Source: Candidatus Zixiibacteriota bacterium (GTDB lineage: Bacteria > Zixibacteria > MSB-5A5 > WJJR01). From it: a DNA stretch of 9,656 nucleotides. Positions within the stretch are counted from its first letter, which is position 1, and the number at the start of each line of letters is the position of its first letter. Shown in pieces: positions 1 through 7,800 of this stretch. The notes beneath the pieces were generated by a model. The model ran no database searches. It saw only the letters and a program-made list of their open reading frames with translations, and was not told the DNA's origin. A program made the position numbers and the translations under genes. Location of the stretch: NCBI GenBank assembly GCA_014729565.1, contig WJJR01000033.1, positions 1-9,656 on the forward strand, given 5' to 3'.

Positions 1-2
1 GG

Positions 3-494
3 GTTGTCCTGAGGTCAGCACGCCAGGTGCCGTACGAAGATGAAGATGACTTCACGATGGTCACACCCGATGCGATCTTGAGTTTCATCAACGACATCAC
101 GCGTGCCTTCCGTGTGTTGCTGGTATCGTTGCCATTACTGTCGATTGTGGTCGGTGGCATTGTCATCATGAACATCATGATGATCTCGGTGACCGAACGG
201 ACACGCGAGATCGGCATTCGCAAGTCACTCGGAGCGAACCGTCGACACATCTTGATGCAGTTTCTGTACGAATCGCTGATCCTGTCAATCATTGGCGGTG
301 CCATCGGTGTATTTTTAGGAATTCAAATCGGCGGCAGCATCCTGTCATCGTGGATGGACATTATGCTGACGCCAACGACACTGGCGATTACCCTGGGGTT
401 GGGCATTTCTACCGGTGTCGGTTTGTTCTTCGGCATTTATCCAGCGGTGAAGGCGGCACGGCTCGATCCGATTGTGGCCCTGGGTTATGAGTAG
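3..494 (+). CDS. ABC transporter permease, MacB/FtsX type (3' part only)
   Basis: This is the C-terminal 163 residues of an inner-membrane permease of the MacB/FtsX (type VII ABC) class. The frame is open from the first bases, so the gene starts before the window; the GTG at 27 is internal. Visible in order are an acidic EDEDDF stretch typical of the end of the periplasmic domain, a membrane segment (FRVLLVSLPLLSIVVGGIVI), the family signature VTERTREIGIRKSLGA, two more membrane segments, and the C-terminal YPAVKAARLDPIVAL motif. MacB-type permeases couple a cytoplasmic ATPase to periplasmic movements (mechanotransmission) in export of peptides, drugs or lipoproteins; the substrate cannot be read here. 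The stop TAG overlaps the start of the next permease gene by 8 bases, so the two are surely co-transcribed and probably translationally coupled. The family assignment is firm; the specific role is not. Confidence 0.92.
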   Translation, partial: VVLRSARQVPYEDEDDFTMVTPDAILSFINDITRAFRVLLVSLPLLSIVVGGIVIMNIMMISVTERTREIGIRKSLGANRRHILMQFLYESLILSIIGGAIGVFLGIQIGGSILSSWMDIMLTPTTLAITLGLGISTGVGLFFGIYPAVKAARLDPIVALGYE

Positions 495-1740
495 ATTTCA
501 ACGATCATGGGCGGAAGTGCGCGAGGGGATGGCGCTGGCCATTTACGCTGTCCGTTCGAACAAATTCCGCAGCTTTATGACCATTTTGGGCGTCATGATC
601 GGTGTCGGTGCGGTGATCTTGGTCAATACGATCATGGACGGGTTCACGCAGTACACCGAATCGTCGATCGACAAGATCGGCAGCAACGTGATGTACATCA
701 CCAAGTGGGCGCCGGGGACCGACTTTGATAATCTCACGGAACACGAGCGCCGCCGGCCGAATATCCGTATGGTCGAAGCCGATGCAATTCGCGAGATGTG
801 TCCGTTGGTGAAAGCCGTCGCTCCGGCGAAACGTGCTTTCGACAACATCGCCAAATACAAAGACCGCAAGATTCGCAATCCCGATGATTTCCGCGGTGTC
901 TGGCCCGAACAGGCGATTGTCACCGACCGTGAGATCGAATACGGTCGCTTCATTGACCAAAACGACATGCGCCGCGCCGCGATGGTCACGGTCATCGGTC
1001 CCGAGGTGGCCGACGCATTGTTCGATTTCCGCGCCGATGCCATCGGCAAAGAGATTCGCATCAATGGCTGGAGGTTCACGGTCATCGGCGTGCAGGAACA
1101 TATCGAAGACTTCTTTGGGATCAGCGAGAATGACTACATCTTCATTCCGATGACGACCTTCGACAAGCTGTACCCCAAAACCGAACGTGTACGGCTCATG
1201 GTCAGTGCGGTCAGCCGGGCCGAGTTTGCCGATGCGATGGACCAGGTGATTAATGCTCTGCGGCGTGTTCGCCAGGTGCGTCCCGAAGAAGACAACAATT
1301 TCGGTATTCTGACGCAGGACCGTTTCAAAGATGAAGTCGGCAGCATTACCTCCAAAGTCCAGCTCGGCGCGACGGCGGTGGCATCGGTCGGGCTCATGGT
1401 CGGTGTCATCGGGGTGATGAACATCATGCTGGTCGCCGTCACGCAGCGCACGCGTGAAATTGGCGTGCGCAAAGCGGTCGGCGCACGGCGCAAGAATATC
1501 CTGTTTCAATTCCTCGTCGAAGCCGCCACGCTCACCGGCATCGGTGGCATTGTCGGCATCATCTTCGGCGCCCTCGGTGGACTGGCCATCACGTCCGTGC
1601 TGGAGTGGAAATACTTCCTTTCGCCGCTGTGGATGATCATCGGCCTCTCACTCTCCGTCGGCACCGGCATGATCGCCGGCCTCTATCCGGCGTGGCGGGC
1701 CGCGCGGGTTGATCCGATTATTGCTCTCCGCTACGAATAG
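487..1740 (+). CDS. ABC transporter permease, MacB/FtsX type
   Basis: This is a complete 417-residue permease. I chose the ATG at 487, inside the overlap ATGAGTAG with the preceding stop, because it begins the natural N-terminus MSRFQRSWAEVREG and allows coupled translation; an in-frame GTG at 472 would add only five residues. Topology is the standard one: an amphipathic N-terminus, membrane helix 1 at about residues 30-50, a large periplasmic MacB_PCD-type domain at about 51-290, then three helices at about 292-318, 348-372 and 378-400. The FtsX-domain signature VTQRTREIGVRKAVGARR lies at 318-335, and the C-terminus carries YPAWRAARVDPIIALRYE. It is a paralogue of the upstream gene, sharing the MNIM(M/L) and TREIG(I/V)RK blocks, so the pair may form a heterodimeric permease. 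No ATPase is visible; it should lie upstream of the window. The exported substrate is unknown. Confidence 0.93.
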   Translation: MSRFQRSWAEVREGMALAIYAVRSNKFRSFMTILGVMIGVGAVILVNTIMDGFTQYTESSIDKIGSNVMYITKWAPGTDFDNLTEHERRRPNIRMVEADAIREMCPLVKAVAPAKRAFDNIAKYKDRKIRNPDDFRGVWPEQAIVTDREIEYGRFIDQNDMRRAAMVTVIGPEVADALFDFRADAIGKEIRINGWRFTVIGVQEHIEDFFGISENDYIFIPMTTFDKLYPKTERVRLMVSAVSRAEFADAMDQVINALRRVRQVRPEEDNNFGILTQDRFKDEVGSITSKVQLGATAVASVGLMVGVIGVMNIMLVAVTQRTREIGVRKAVGARRKNILFQFLVEAATLTGIGGIVGIIFGALGGLAITSVLEWKYFLSPLWMIIGLSLSVGTGMIAGLYPAWRAARVDPIIALRYE

Positions 1741-1790
1741 TATCACTCGTCAACGTTGCTCTTGCACTGTGCCTCACAAATTGCCTATAC

Positions 1791-2927
1791 ATGGCCTGGG
1801 CACGGGCCATGCCGGATCACAACGAACGACCACGTGTCGCGATTCTCAATTCGCGACAGAGCAAGACACCGTTAGGCATCGACGAATGGGTGCGTCGTAC
1901 GGTTGCGGCTGCTCAGTGGGCTGCCCGTGAACTCGATGCCGAGATCGTCAGCAGCACCAACCCACTGACGTGGAATTTGGCGACGTGGGCGGCGGGACGA
2001 GCCGGAGCATGTGTTCATCTGTTCGAACCGGAATCATCCGGTGATGCGGCATACTTCGCTCGTGAATTCGACATCCCTCGTGATCATTTACATCTTCACC
2101 CAATCACCGATTCGTCTGCTCGTTCCGGAAAGTCTTGGTGGGCGGGCCGGGACCGTGCCGTCATCGATCTTGCAGATGTGTTGATACCAGTCAGCCTCCG
2201 ACCCGGCGGTGCACTGGAAGGACTCATCGCGGAGCATGCGGGGACGAAGGATATCATATCACAGTTTCGCACACCGTACGCGCCGGCAGCACATCATGAA
2301 CGCGACTTGGTCGACCGCAATCGCCTCAATCCCGATCTGCACAACTGGCCCGAGGGATACCTGATCCATTGGACACGGTCGTGCCACGGCCCGTGGCCCG
2401 GGGAGACGATGGCCGACTTCCTGACCGATCTGGTCGCGTCACAAACCCAGTACTGCCGGTCGGCGCGTCATACACTCAATCGCATTCTGCGTGAACGGCG
2501 CATTCGGGGATCGGCGTGGCACGTCGGTTCCAATCAACCGGTCGTTGCATTCACGGAATTGTCACCATTAGAGTCGATACCGCTGATGCGCTGGCGGTCG
2601 CGGTGGGCCCGGTGGTCATTCGAACCGTATGGGATTGCGATTCCAATCGAGGCCGCGAAACAAATTGGAATCCGACCGGTCCGTTATGTCGAACCCGATC
2701 AGTGGACAGGCATCCCTGCCGATGAGAAGCCGTTTTGCCACAGTATCGGTAAGGATCATCCGATTTGGCCCGCTGAACGCGAGTGGCGGGTGGTGGGAGA
2801 TGTTGCGCTGGAAGAGTTGGCTGACCATGCAGGGATCATCATTGTGCGTGATGAGGCGAACGTTGCATCGTTGGACAATAACTTGCCCTGGCAAATAGTG
2901 TCGCTGATAACTGGCAAGAAGAAGTGA
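1791..2927 (+). CDS. Unrecognised two-module protein: SLOG/LOG-like N-terminal half, DUF2971-like C-terminal half
   Basis: This is a 378-residue soluble protein with no signal peptide or membrane segment. I cannot assign a function. The N-terminal half (about 15-150) looks Rossmann-like: a first strand RVAILNSRQ, helix, strand AEIVSST, helix, strand CVHLFEP, and RPGGALEGLIAEH at 137-149, which resembles the PGGxGTxxE loop of LOG/DprA-type (SLOG) nucleotide-binding folds. The C-terminal half begins near LIHWTRSCHGPWPGE (191-205). It then has VVAFTELSP (251-259), FEPYGIAI (277-284), IRPVRYV (294-300) and PAEREWRVVGDVAL (327-340); this order recalls DUF2971-type proteins. Both matches are by eye from remembered patterns. 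The gene lies 50 bases after the permease pair and may have its own promoter (TTGCAC at 1762, TATACA at 1786, 18-base spacer). Neither ATG at 1791 nor the one at 1809 has a clear ribosome binding site; if that promoter is used, transcription would begin near 1798 and the start would be 1809 (372 residues). Confidence 0.75.
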   Translation: MAWARAMPDHNERPRVAILNSRQSKTPLGIDEWVRRTVAAAQWAARELDAEIVSSTNPLTWNLATWAAGRAGACVHLFEPESSGDAAYFAREFDIPRDHLHLHPITDSSARSGKSWWAGRDRAVIDLADVLIPVSLRPGGALEGLIAEHAGTKDIISQFRTPYAPAAHHERDLVDRNRLNPDLHNWPEGYLIHWTRSCHGPWPGETMADFLTDLVASQTQYCRSARHTLNRILRERRIRGSAWHVGSNQPVVAFTELSPLESIPLMRWRSRWARWSFEPYGIAIPIEAAKQIGIRPVRYVEPDQWTGIPADEKPFCHSIGKDHPIWPAEREWRVVGDVALEELADHAGIIIVRDEANVASLDNNLPWQIVSLITGKKK

Positions 2928-2967
2928 AGGGGGCGGTAGCGATCTCCTCAGCCAGGCGTTTGCTGTC

Positions 2968-3016
2968 GCCCTTTCAGGGCTCTGGCTTGTGCTTCGACGC
3001 AACCCAGGGCTCACGG
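2968..3016. repeat. Degenerate intergenic repeat-like segment with GCCCT-AGGGC hairpin
   Basis: GCCCT (2968-2972) and AGGGC (2976-2980) form a five-base-pair stem around loop TTC. A second AGGGC follows at 3006-3010 within ACCCAGGGCTCACGG, so the left arm has two possible partners. From memory, sequences of the form CGCCCTTTCAGGGC followed by ACCCAGGGCTCACG occur as dispersed intergenic repeats in several environmental bacterial genomes. Only one copy is present here, so repeat status is an inference. Confidence 0.35.
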
Positions 3017-3057
3017 TCGTGTTGAAGAAGGTGTGTCATTGCAGATGCCATGTTGTT

Positions 3058-3083
3058 GTAGCGGCGTATTGCATACGCCCTAC
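3058..3083 (+). repeat. REP-like element, copy 1 (GTAG plus palindrome)
   Basis: The unit begins with the tetranucleotide GTAG (3058-3061), then a C, then the perfect palindromic stem GGCGTAT (3063-3069), loop TGC, and ATACGCC (3073-3079), and it closes with CTAC (3080-3083). The GTAG/CTAC ends can extend the stem past one bulged C. A GTAG tetranucleotide 5' of a short hairpin is the hallmark of REP sequences mobilised by RAYT (TnpA-REP) proteins. The element lies in the intergenic region, as REPs usually do. Confidence 0.65.
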
Positions 3084-3105
3084 CCGCATGTAGGTTGCAC
3101 GCAGC

Positions 3106-3128
3106 GGGCGCATGCAATGCGCCCCTAC
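3106..3128 (-). repeat. REP-like element, copy 2 (inverted)
   Basis: Read on the minus strand, this unit is GTAG (3128-3125) followed by stem GGGCGCAT, loop TGC and ATGCGCCC (3124-3106). It is therefore the inverted partner of the unit at 3058-3083, with 22 bases between them. The 23-base cores differ at three positions, and two of those (T to C and A to G) are on opposite sides of one stem pair, preserving the hairpin. Two inverted REPs with a short spacer form a BIME-type arrangement. Confidence 0.65.
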
Positions 3129-3253
3129 GGGAATGTTCTCGTCTTCCATGGCATTGCTGGAAACTCAGACTTCTTCAACATACCCTCACACCCCGGACTA
3201 TGAGCTATCGCGCTTTCGGACCGAGATGCCTTCTTCCGTTCGGGGCCAGGACA

Positions 3254-3272
3254 TCATTTGTTCCCCAAATGA
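3254..3272. other. Small perfect hairpin
   Basis: TCATTTG (3254-3260) and CAAATGA (3266-3272) are perfect inverted repeats around loop TTCCC. The hairpin abuts the larger terminator-like hairpin at 3274-3301 and may be part of the same transcript-end structure for the minus-strand peroxidase gene. Confidence 0.4.
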
Positions 3273-3273
3273 C

Positions 3274-3303
3274 ACAGCCGCCTCCATACGAAGGCGGCTG
3301 TTT
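3274..3303. terminator. Terminator-like hairpin between convergent genes
   Basis: ACAGCCGCCT (3274-3283) and AGGCGGCTGT (3292-3301) form a perfect ten-base-pair GC-rich stem around an eight-base loop. The hairpin lies 28 bases past the stop of the minus-strand peroxidase gene. T-tracts are short on both sides (TTT at 3301-3303 on the plus strand; ATTT further out on the minus strand), so efficiency is uncertain. It could serve both convergent units. Confidence 0.65.
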
Positions 3304-3328
3304 ACAACGAGCGATCTGATTCGATAAC

Positions 3329-4672
3329 CTACAAACTCAACTCATATGGCTCGTGCGCCGGCAATGTGCTCGATGCATCCAACGCACGCACGCCAAACAC
3401 CGGCGCCAATCCACTCGGGACACGATCCGGTACACTGAGCAGGAACGGATCGAGCGCAGTTCCGGGGTCGGTGAGCGCTTTCATGAATTCGACCAGGGCC
3501 TGCTTCTCTTCGGCGGTGAGTCCCAACGGCTGCACGAGAATACTGTCCATCATATCGTCGGTGACCGACGGATGACGGGGACGGCAGCCGTCATCATAGA
3601 ACTCGACCACTTCTTCGAGTGATTCAAACACACCGTCGTGCATGTATGGCGGCGTCAATTCGACATTGCGCAGCGTTGGTGTGCGGAATGCAAACCGGTC
3701 GGCCGGATCGCCGGTGAATTCCTCGCGACCGGCATCATCGCCGGGAATGACTTCTTTGCCGACACCTTCCTGGGGCACACCGACCGGGAAGAAATTGAAG
3801 TCGCTGAACATCGGGCCGGTATGACACTGGCCACATTTGGCCTTCGTGAAAAAGACCTCCAGGCCGAGCTTCTGCATATCGTCGAGCGCATCATCATCGC
3901 CGCGCACATAGCGGTCAAACGGGCTGTTTCGTGTGACCAACTCGCGCTCGAACGCCCCAATGGCGCGTCCATAGGTGGACTTGTCGATGATCAGCTCAGG
4001 ATGATTCTCGTCAACCAACGCGGCGTCATCGGGAAACGCTTCCATGAACCGCGTCACGTATTCGGGGATTTCGCGCAGACGGTTGAGGACACTGTCGAGT
4101 GCCGCATCGGCGGCTTCGGTCTCGGTCCCGGGATAGGCATCGCCGCGCATTTCGACACGTGAGGTAATCGGCTTGGTGGCCTGTTCCTCGAGTCCCATCA
4201 CGCGCCCGTCCCAGAACTGGAATCCCATATGACTGGGTTCGCCGCTCTCGTCACCGTTGAAGGCCGTATTGAAGATCGTGGGGCTGTTGCGCGGCTCGAG
4301 TGAGATCTCTTCGTTTGTATAGACCGACCGCGACACCAATCGATCGGGGCCGAGCCCGACGCCACTGGCGCCGGCGCCGAATTGACGGCGGTCGGCGAAG
4401 GCGAAATCCGGATGATGGCAGGTCGCGCACGCCACATCCATCTCGCCACCCAAAATCGGATCGTAGAAGAGCAGCCGTCCCAGCGCAATGCGCTCCTGCC
4501 GCGGATGATTGTCCGGCGGATAGGGGATCGGCCCCAATGTCGTCAGTTCAAATCGCGTCCGCAGATCTTCAGAAACCGGCGCAGTGCCGTCGTCATCGTC
4601 ATCGCTGCACCCGGCGACAAAAATGCCCGAGACAACCAGAATGCCTGTGGCGATCAGCCATTTGCGAAACAT
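3329..4672 (-). CDS. Di-heme cytochrome c peroxidase / MauG-family lipoprotein
   Basis: This 447-residue periplasmic or surface lipoprotein belongs to the bacterial di-heme peroxidase family (CCP/MauG). Family members reduce hydrogen peroxide with electrons from c-type cytochromes or use peroxide to oxidise other substrates. The start is firm: GGAGGTGG lies 4 bases upstream (4681-4673). Residues 1-22 are a lipoprotein signal with lipobox VAGC (Cys22). Two heme-binding CXXCH motifs are visible, CATCH at 82-86 and CGQCH at 280-284, one in each half. Family blocks include FWDGRVMGLEEQATKPI (153-169), FRTPTLRNVELTPPYMHDG (329-347) and LEEVVEFYDDG (352-362). Length is typical of the longer lipoprotein members. 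After Cys22 comes SDDDDD (23-28), like the Bacteroidetes lipoprotein surface-export signal. The exact substrate (peroxide or a protein/small molecule) cannot be told. It is transcribed alone, between terminators at 3274-3301 and 4804-4843. Confidence 0.93.
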   Translation of the reverse strand: MFRKWLIATGILVVSGIFVAGCSDDDDDGTAPVSEDLRTRFELTTLGPIPYPPDNHPRQERIALGRLLFYDPILGGEMDVACATCHHPDFAFADRRQFGAGASGVGLGPDRLVSRSVYTNEEISLEPRNSPTIFNTAFNGDESGEPSHMGFQFWDGRVMGLEEQATKPITSRVEMRGDAYPGTETEAADAALDSVLNRLREIPEYVTRFMEAFPDDAALVDENHPELIIDKSTYGRAIGAFERELVTRNSPFDRYVRGDDDALDDMQKLGLEVFFTKAKCGQCHTGPMFSDFNFFPVGVPQEGVGKEVIPGDDAGREEFTGDPADRFAFRTPTLRNVELTPPYMHDGVFESLEEVVEFYDDGCRPRHPSVTDDMMDSILVQPLGLTAEEKQALVEFMKALTDPGTALDPFLLSVPDRVPSGLAPVFGVRALDASSTLPAHEPYELSL

Positions 4673-4710
4673 ACCACCTCCAAATCCATGATCATCATGT
4701 CAATGAACCC

Positions 4711-4737
4711 TGACTCAACACCGTGACCGTTGACTCA
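4711..4737. repeat. Direct repeat of TGACTCA, 20-base period
   Basis: Two identical heptamers TGACTCA lie at 4711-4717 and 4731-4737, exactly 20 bases start to start, with a related TGACCGT between them (4724-4730). They lie just downstream of the proposed -10 box of the peroxidase gene. The spacing of about two helical turns could suit a dimeric regulator, but no regulator is identified. Confidence 0.35.
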
Positions 4738-4745
4738 GTCGGGTT

Positions 4746-4773
4746 TTAGTATGCTGGAATCCTGAACAGGCAA
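4746..4773 (-). promoter_or_regulatory. Possible promoter of the peroxidase gene
   Basis: On the minus strand TTGCCT (4773-4768) and TACTAA (4751-4746) are separated by 16 bases, a plausible sigma-70-type -35/-10 pair. Transcription would start near 4740, giving a leader of about 70 bases. The preceding gene ends in a strong terminator at 4804-4843, so a promoter is needed in this interval. The match is only moderate. Confidence 0.35.
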
Positions 4774-4797
4774 CAAGCGGATTCCTACGGCCGACAC

Positions 4798-4843
4798 AAA
4801 AAGTCACCCACCCTCCAGAGATGATCGAGCGAAGGGTGGGTGA
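4798..4843 (-). terminator. Intrinsic terminator of the M16 peptidase gene
   Basis: TCACCCACCCT (4804-4814) and AGGGTGGGTGA (4833-4843) form a perfect eleven-base-pair GC-rich stem. Read on the minus strand it is followed by CTTTTTGTG, a good T-tract. It begins 21 bases after the peptidase stop codon, so it ends that transcript before the peroxidase gene. Confidence 0.88.
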
Positions 4844-4864
4844 TCTTAAGCGAGCATTGCAGCG

Positions 4865-7800
4865 TTAGATCTGGCGATCCACCAGCCAGAAATCGCGTGG
4901 ATAAAGTCGATGGAGGGTGACATCGCCCTCGACACTCTTCAAGTATTCCTCATAAGACTCAAATTGCTTCTCCGGGCCGATGACAAAGTAGATTGCGTTC
5001 GGGACTTCCGATCCGCGCGGCCCGACTCCCGGCAACACTTCGCCGTATGTGTACGGCATCCGTTCGTGCAACTGGTCGTACAGGTTCTCGGTGTCGCGGA
5101 GGGAGAGGACACCCCGGCGGAATTCGCGGACGACGTCCGGCGTAACGCCATCGGCCAAATCGGCGGCCATCGCCGCCCCGCGTTGTTCGTAGCGCGCTCC
5201 GCCACGATTGCCGACAAACGCCTGGGCGACGGCATAGTCGGCCAATGACGGATCGTACGGCGCATTCTTCACCTCATTCACCACAAACTGCATGGTTTGG
5301 GCGAGATCGGGACAACGTTCGGCGTAGTAGATCAATCGTCCGGTCGACTCGTTGTGCCGCAGTCCATTCGAATACGCCAAACCGGCGCCCCATGTTTTCA
5401 TGAACATGCTGTGCGCCCCACCGCCACCGTACAGCCGCGCCGAGAGGAACTTCATCAGCTTGTCGGGATCGCGTTCGAGATAGCTGGCGCTCTCCGACGA
5501 GTTGATGTGCACGCCCGAGCGGGTGTTCTTGTTTACCAGACCGACAAACACCGGACGGTCCCTATTCGCGGCATGATCCTGCATACGAGCGATGATACGG
5601 GCCTGGCGCGCATACATCTGCTTCAGCGATGAACCCGAATCGAAACGATTGACCAGTTCGGTGACGCGTGGCATCAGCGATTCCTGATTGGATGTGTTGC
5701 CGACCATGTAGCCACGGACATTGTCCTGATGGCGCAGCCATGATAACACGTCGCGCAGACCATCGAGGACCAATTGCGGTGACATCGCAGCATCGTCCGT
5801 CATCTGACGGCACAAGTATTTCCAATCGGTTGTACGGGTGGCTCGGGGGCTGTCCGCGAGGCTCTTGGTCAGATCGTCAGCAGCCTCACGAATCACATCA
5901 CGCGCATCGTCGTTGATCACCTTAAATCGCGACACCAAGTCGGCGTGCATCGGATCCGGCGTGTCATCACCACCGCTCAACGCCGATAGCAGTGTGCGCA
6001 ACTGTTCGTCGCTGGCGCCATCCACGGCGGCACTCAAATCCTGCATAAATCCCCGGAATGCTTCGTAGGCGACCGGCGATGACACTTCCTTCAGTTTCCA
6101 GCGCAGACGGTGCAGTGCGTGGGCCTGGGTCAGAAAACAACCCGACACCATCATGAGCGGGTTGTTCTGCCGCCAGTAGGCATTCGCCGGTTCATCGACC
6201 CACGATTCTTCACTGCCGCGCATCCGGTTGCGCGCGCCGGCCAGCGCCAGGTCGACCGCATCACGAATGCGTGGGAGATTGTCCGGCTGCCAGTTGGCAT
6301 CGAAGAGCACCGTGTTCATCCAGTCCATCGCCCGGTGCGCTTCCTCGCCGTCGATTCCTGAGGATGTCACCACCAACTCCACACGCTGAGTGCGATGATT
6401 GGGGGAGTAGTTGACATTCAGCGACAGGATCTCGCGCCGTAAACGGTCCTTCATTTCGTCGTACGCGATCGCCTCGCCGTCGTGAATGACGCCGACGTCC
6501 GTCATCAGAGTGGGCAGCGCTGCCAGGTAGAGCAAATGCTCTTCCGGAATCACATGGGCGTCGAATGCGAGCCCAACCGTGGCGCTGGTCATGTTCTCGA
6601 ACGTGGAGACGACAAACGAACCACCACCGGGTAATTCGGTCACGTCGTATTGCAGTTGATCGTCGAGCGTCAGCGGCGGGTTGTCGAGAAACGATGGCAT
6701 CTCGATGCTCTTGGCGGTCTCATCGATCTCCGCCGTACGGCTATCGTACTCGTCCTTGAATGCAACAATCGCCTCGTTCGGTGTATCGACATCGAATTGC
6801 TCTTTGAATTCAGCCGCGTACGCGTCAAGCCGCTGCTGACGCTCATCTTCAATCTCAGTGATCAACTGCGGATCGGGACGCGCGGCGACACCATACGGTT
6901 TCCGGTCGAGCAATCCCCACTTGCCGATGTATGTGTTCCAGAAATTGGTACCGGAATCGAGCAGCGAATTGGCGAAATCAAATTCCGAATCGAGCGTCAG
7001 GCGTTTGCGGAAGCCGTCGACCTCTTGCAGATGCTTCAGATGGAAGAACCAGCTCGCACCGGTGCCACGGAATCCGAAGCGCGGCGGTGTGTTGAGGAAA
7101 CGCCGCTGATCACGCTGTCCCTCGATCACCAGGCTGCGTGCGCGCTCGTTGAACGATTTCAATTCCTCCGACCCGTCGGGCAGATCGGCAATCCGTTTGA
7201 TTTCGCGCAGCATCATCGCGCGCACCGAGTCGATCATCTCCACGTCGGTGATCCGGCGATCGACATTGTTGAATCCGACGTAGATCGCGTGGCCCGGATC
7301 GCTGCTGACCCAGCCGAAAACGGAATTCGCGCCGAGATCCATCTCCCGTGTTTGCGAGTCAATGAACTTGCGGTAGAGATTCGACGTCGACCCACCGGCC
7401 AGCAGGTCCATGAACAGATCGAGAACGTACTCTTCGTTATTCTCCAACTCGAGTGTTGGTCCCCAGCCGTACACTAACAGCCCCGGCTCATTGTTATTCT
7501 GATGCGGGAAACTCACCTGGCGGATTTCGCCTTCGGGGGCCATCGTGGGCGGCGGAAGACGATTTTCCAACGTCGCCGGGTCGGTGCCCGGTTGCGCATC
7601 GGGCTCAACAGTGGCCAATACCTCGGACGTGCGGCTCAGGAAATCCTCAAGAGTAATCTCATCGGGAATCGCGACGATCATCCCCATGTTGTTCAAATGA
7701 TGCGTGTCGCTGTGGAACTTGCGCATATCGTCGGGTGTCATGGTGCGGATCGCCGCCGGCAGTCCACCCGAAGACAGCGCCAGCGGATGATTGTCACCGT

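Larger units (their letters stand above)
2928..3328. other. Intergenic region between convergent genes, with repeats and hairpins but no gene
   Basis: This 401-base stretch separates the convergent genes ending at 2927 (+) and 3329 (minus). The only reading frames are two short overlapping plus-strand frames near 3095-3327 that cover the repeat and hairpins and have no ribosome binding site or family features. From left to right it holds a GC-rich segment with a small hairpin (2960-3016), a REP-like inverted pair (3058-3128), an apparently featureless AT-richer part (about 3130-3250), and two adjacent hairpins (3254-3301). Confidence 0.7.

Noticed and set aside
505..1509. Long antisense open frame (334 codons) opposite the second permease
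   Set aside because: The permease frame has clear family motifs throughout; the antisense product has no recognisable features and is His/Asp/Arg-rich, as expected of a codon-bias shadow.
2928..3328. CRISPR array or tRNA in the repeat-containing intergenic region
   Set aside because: The two repeat units are inverted, not direct and regularly spaced, and no cloverleaf could be drawn.
6650..7477. Plus-strand open frame (275 codons) opposite the M16 peptidase
   Set aside because: It lies wholly inside a well-supported peptidase gene, and its translation shows no domain, signal or ribosome binding site of note.
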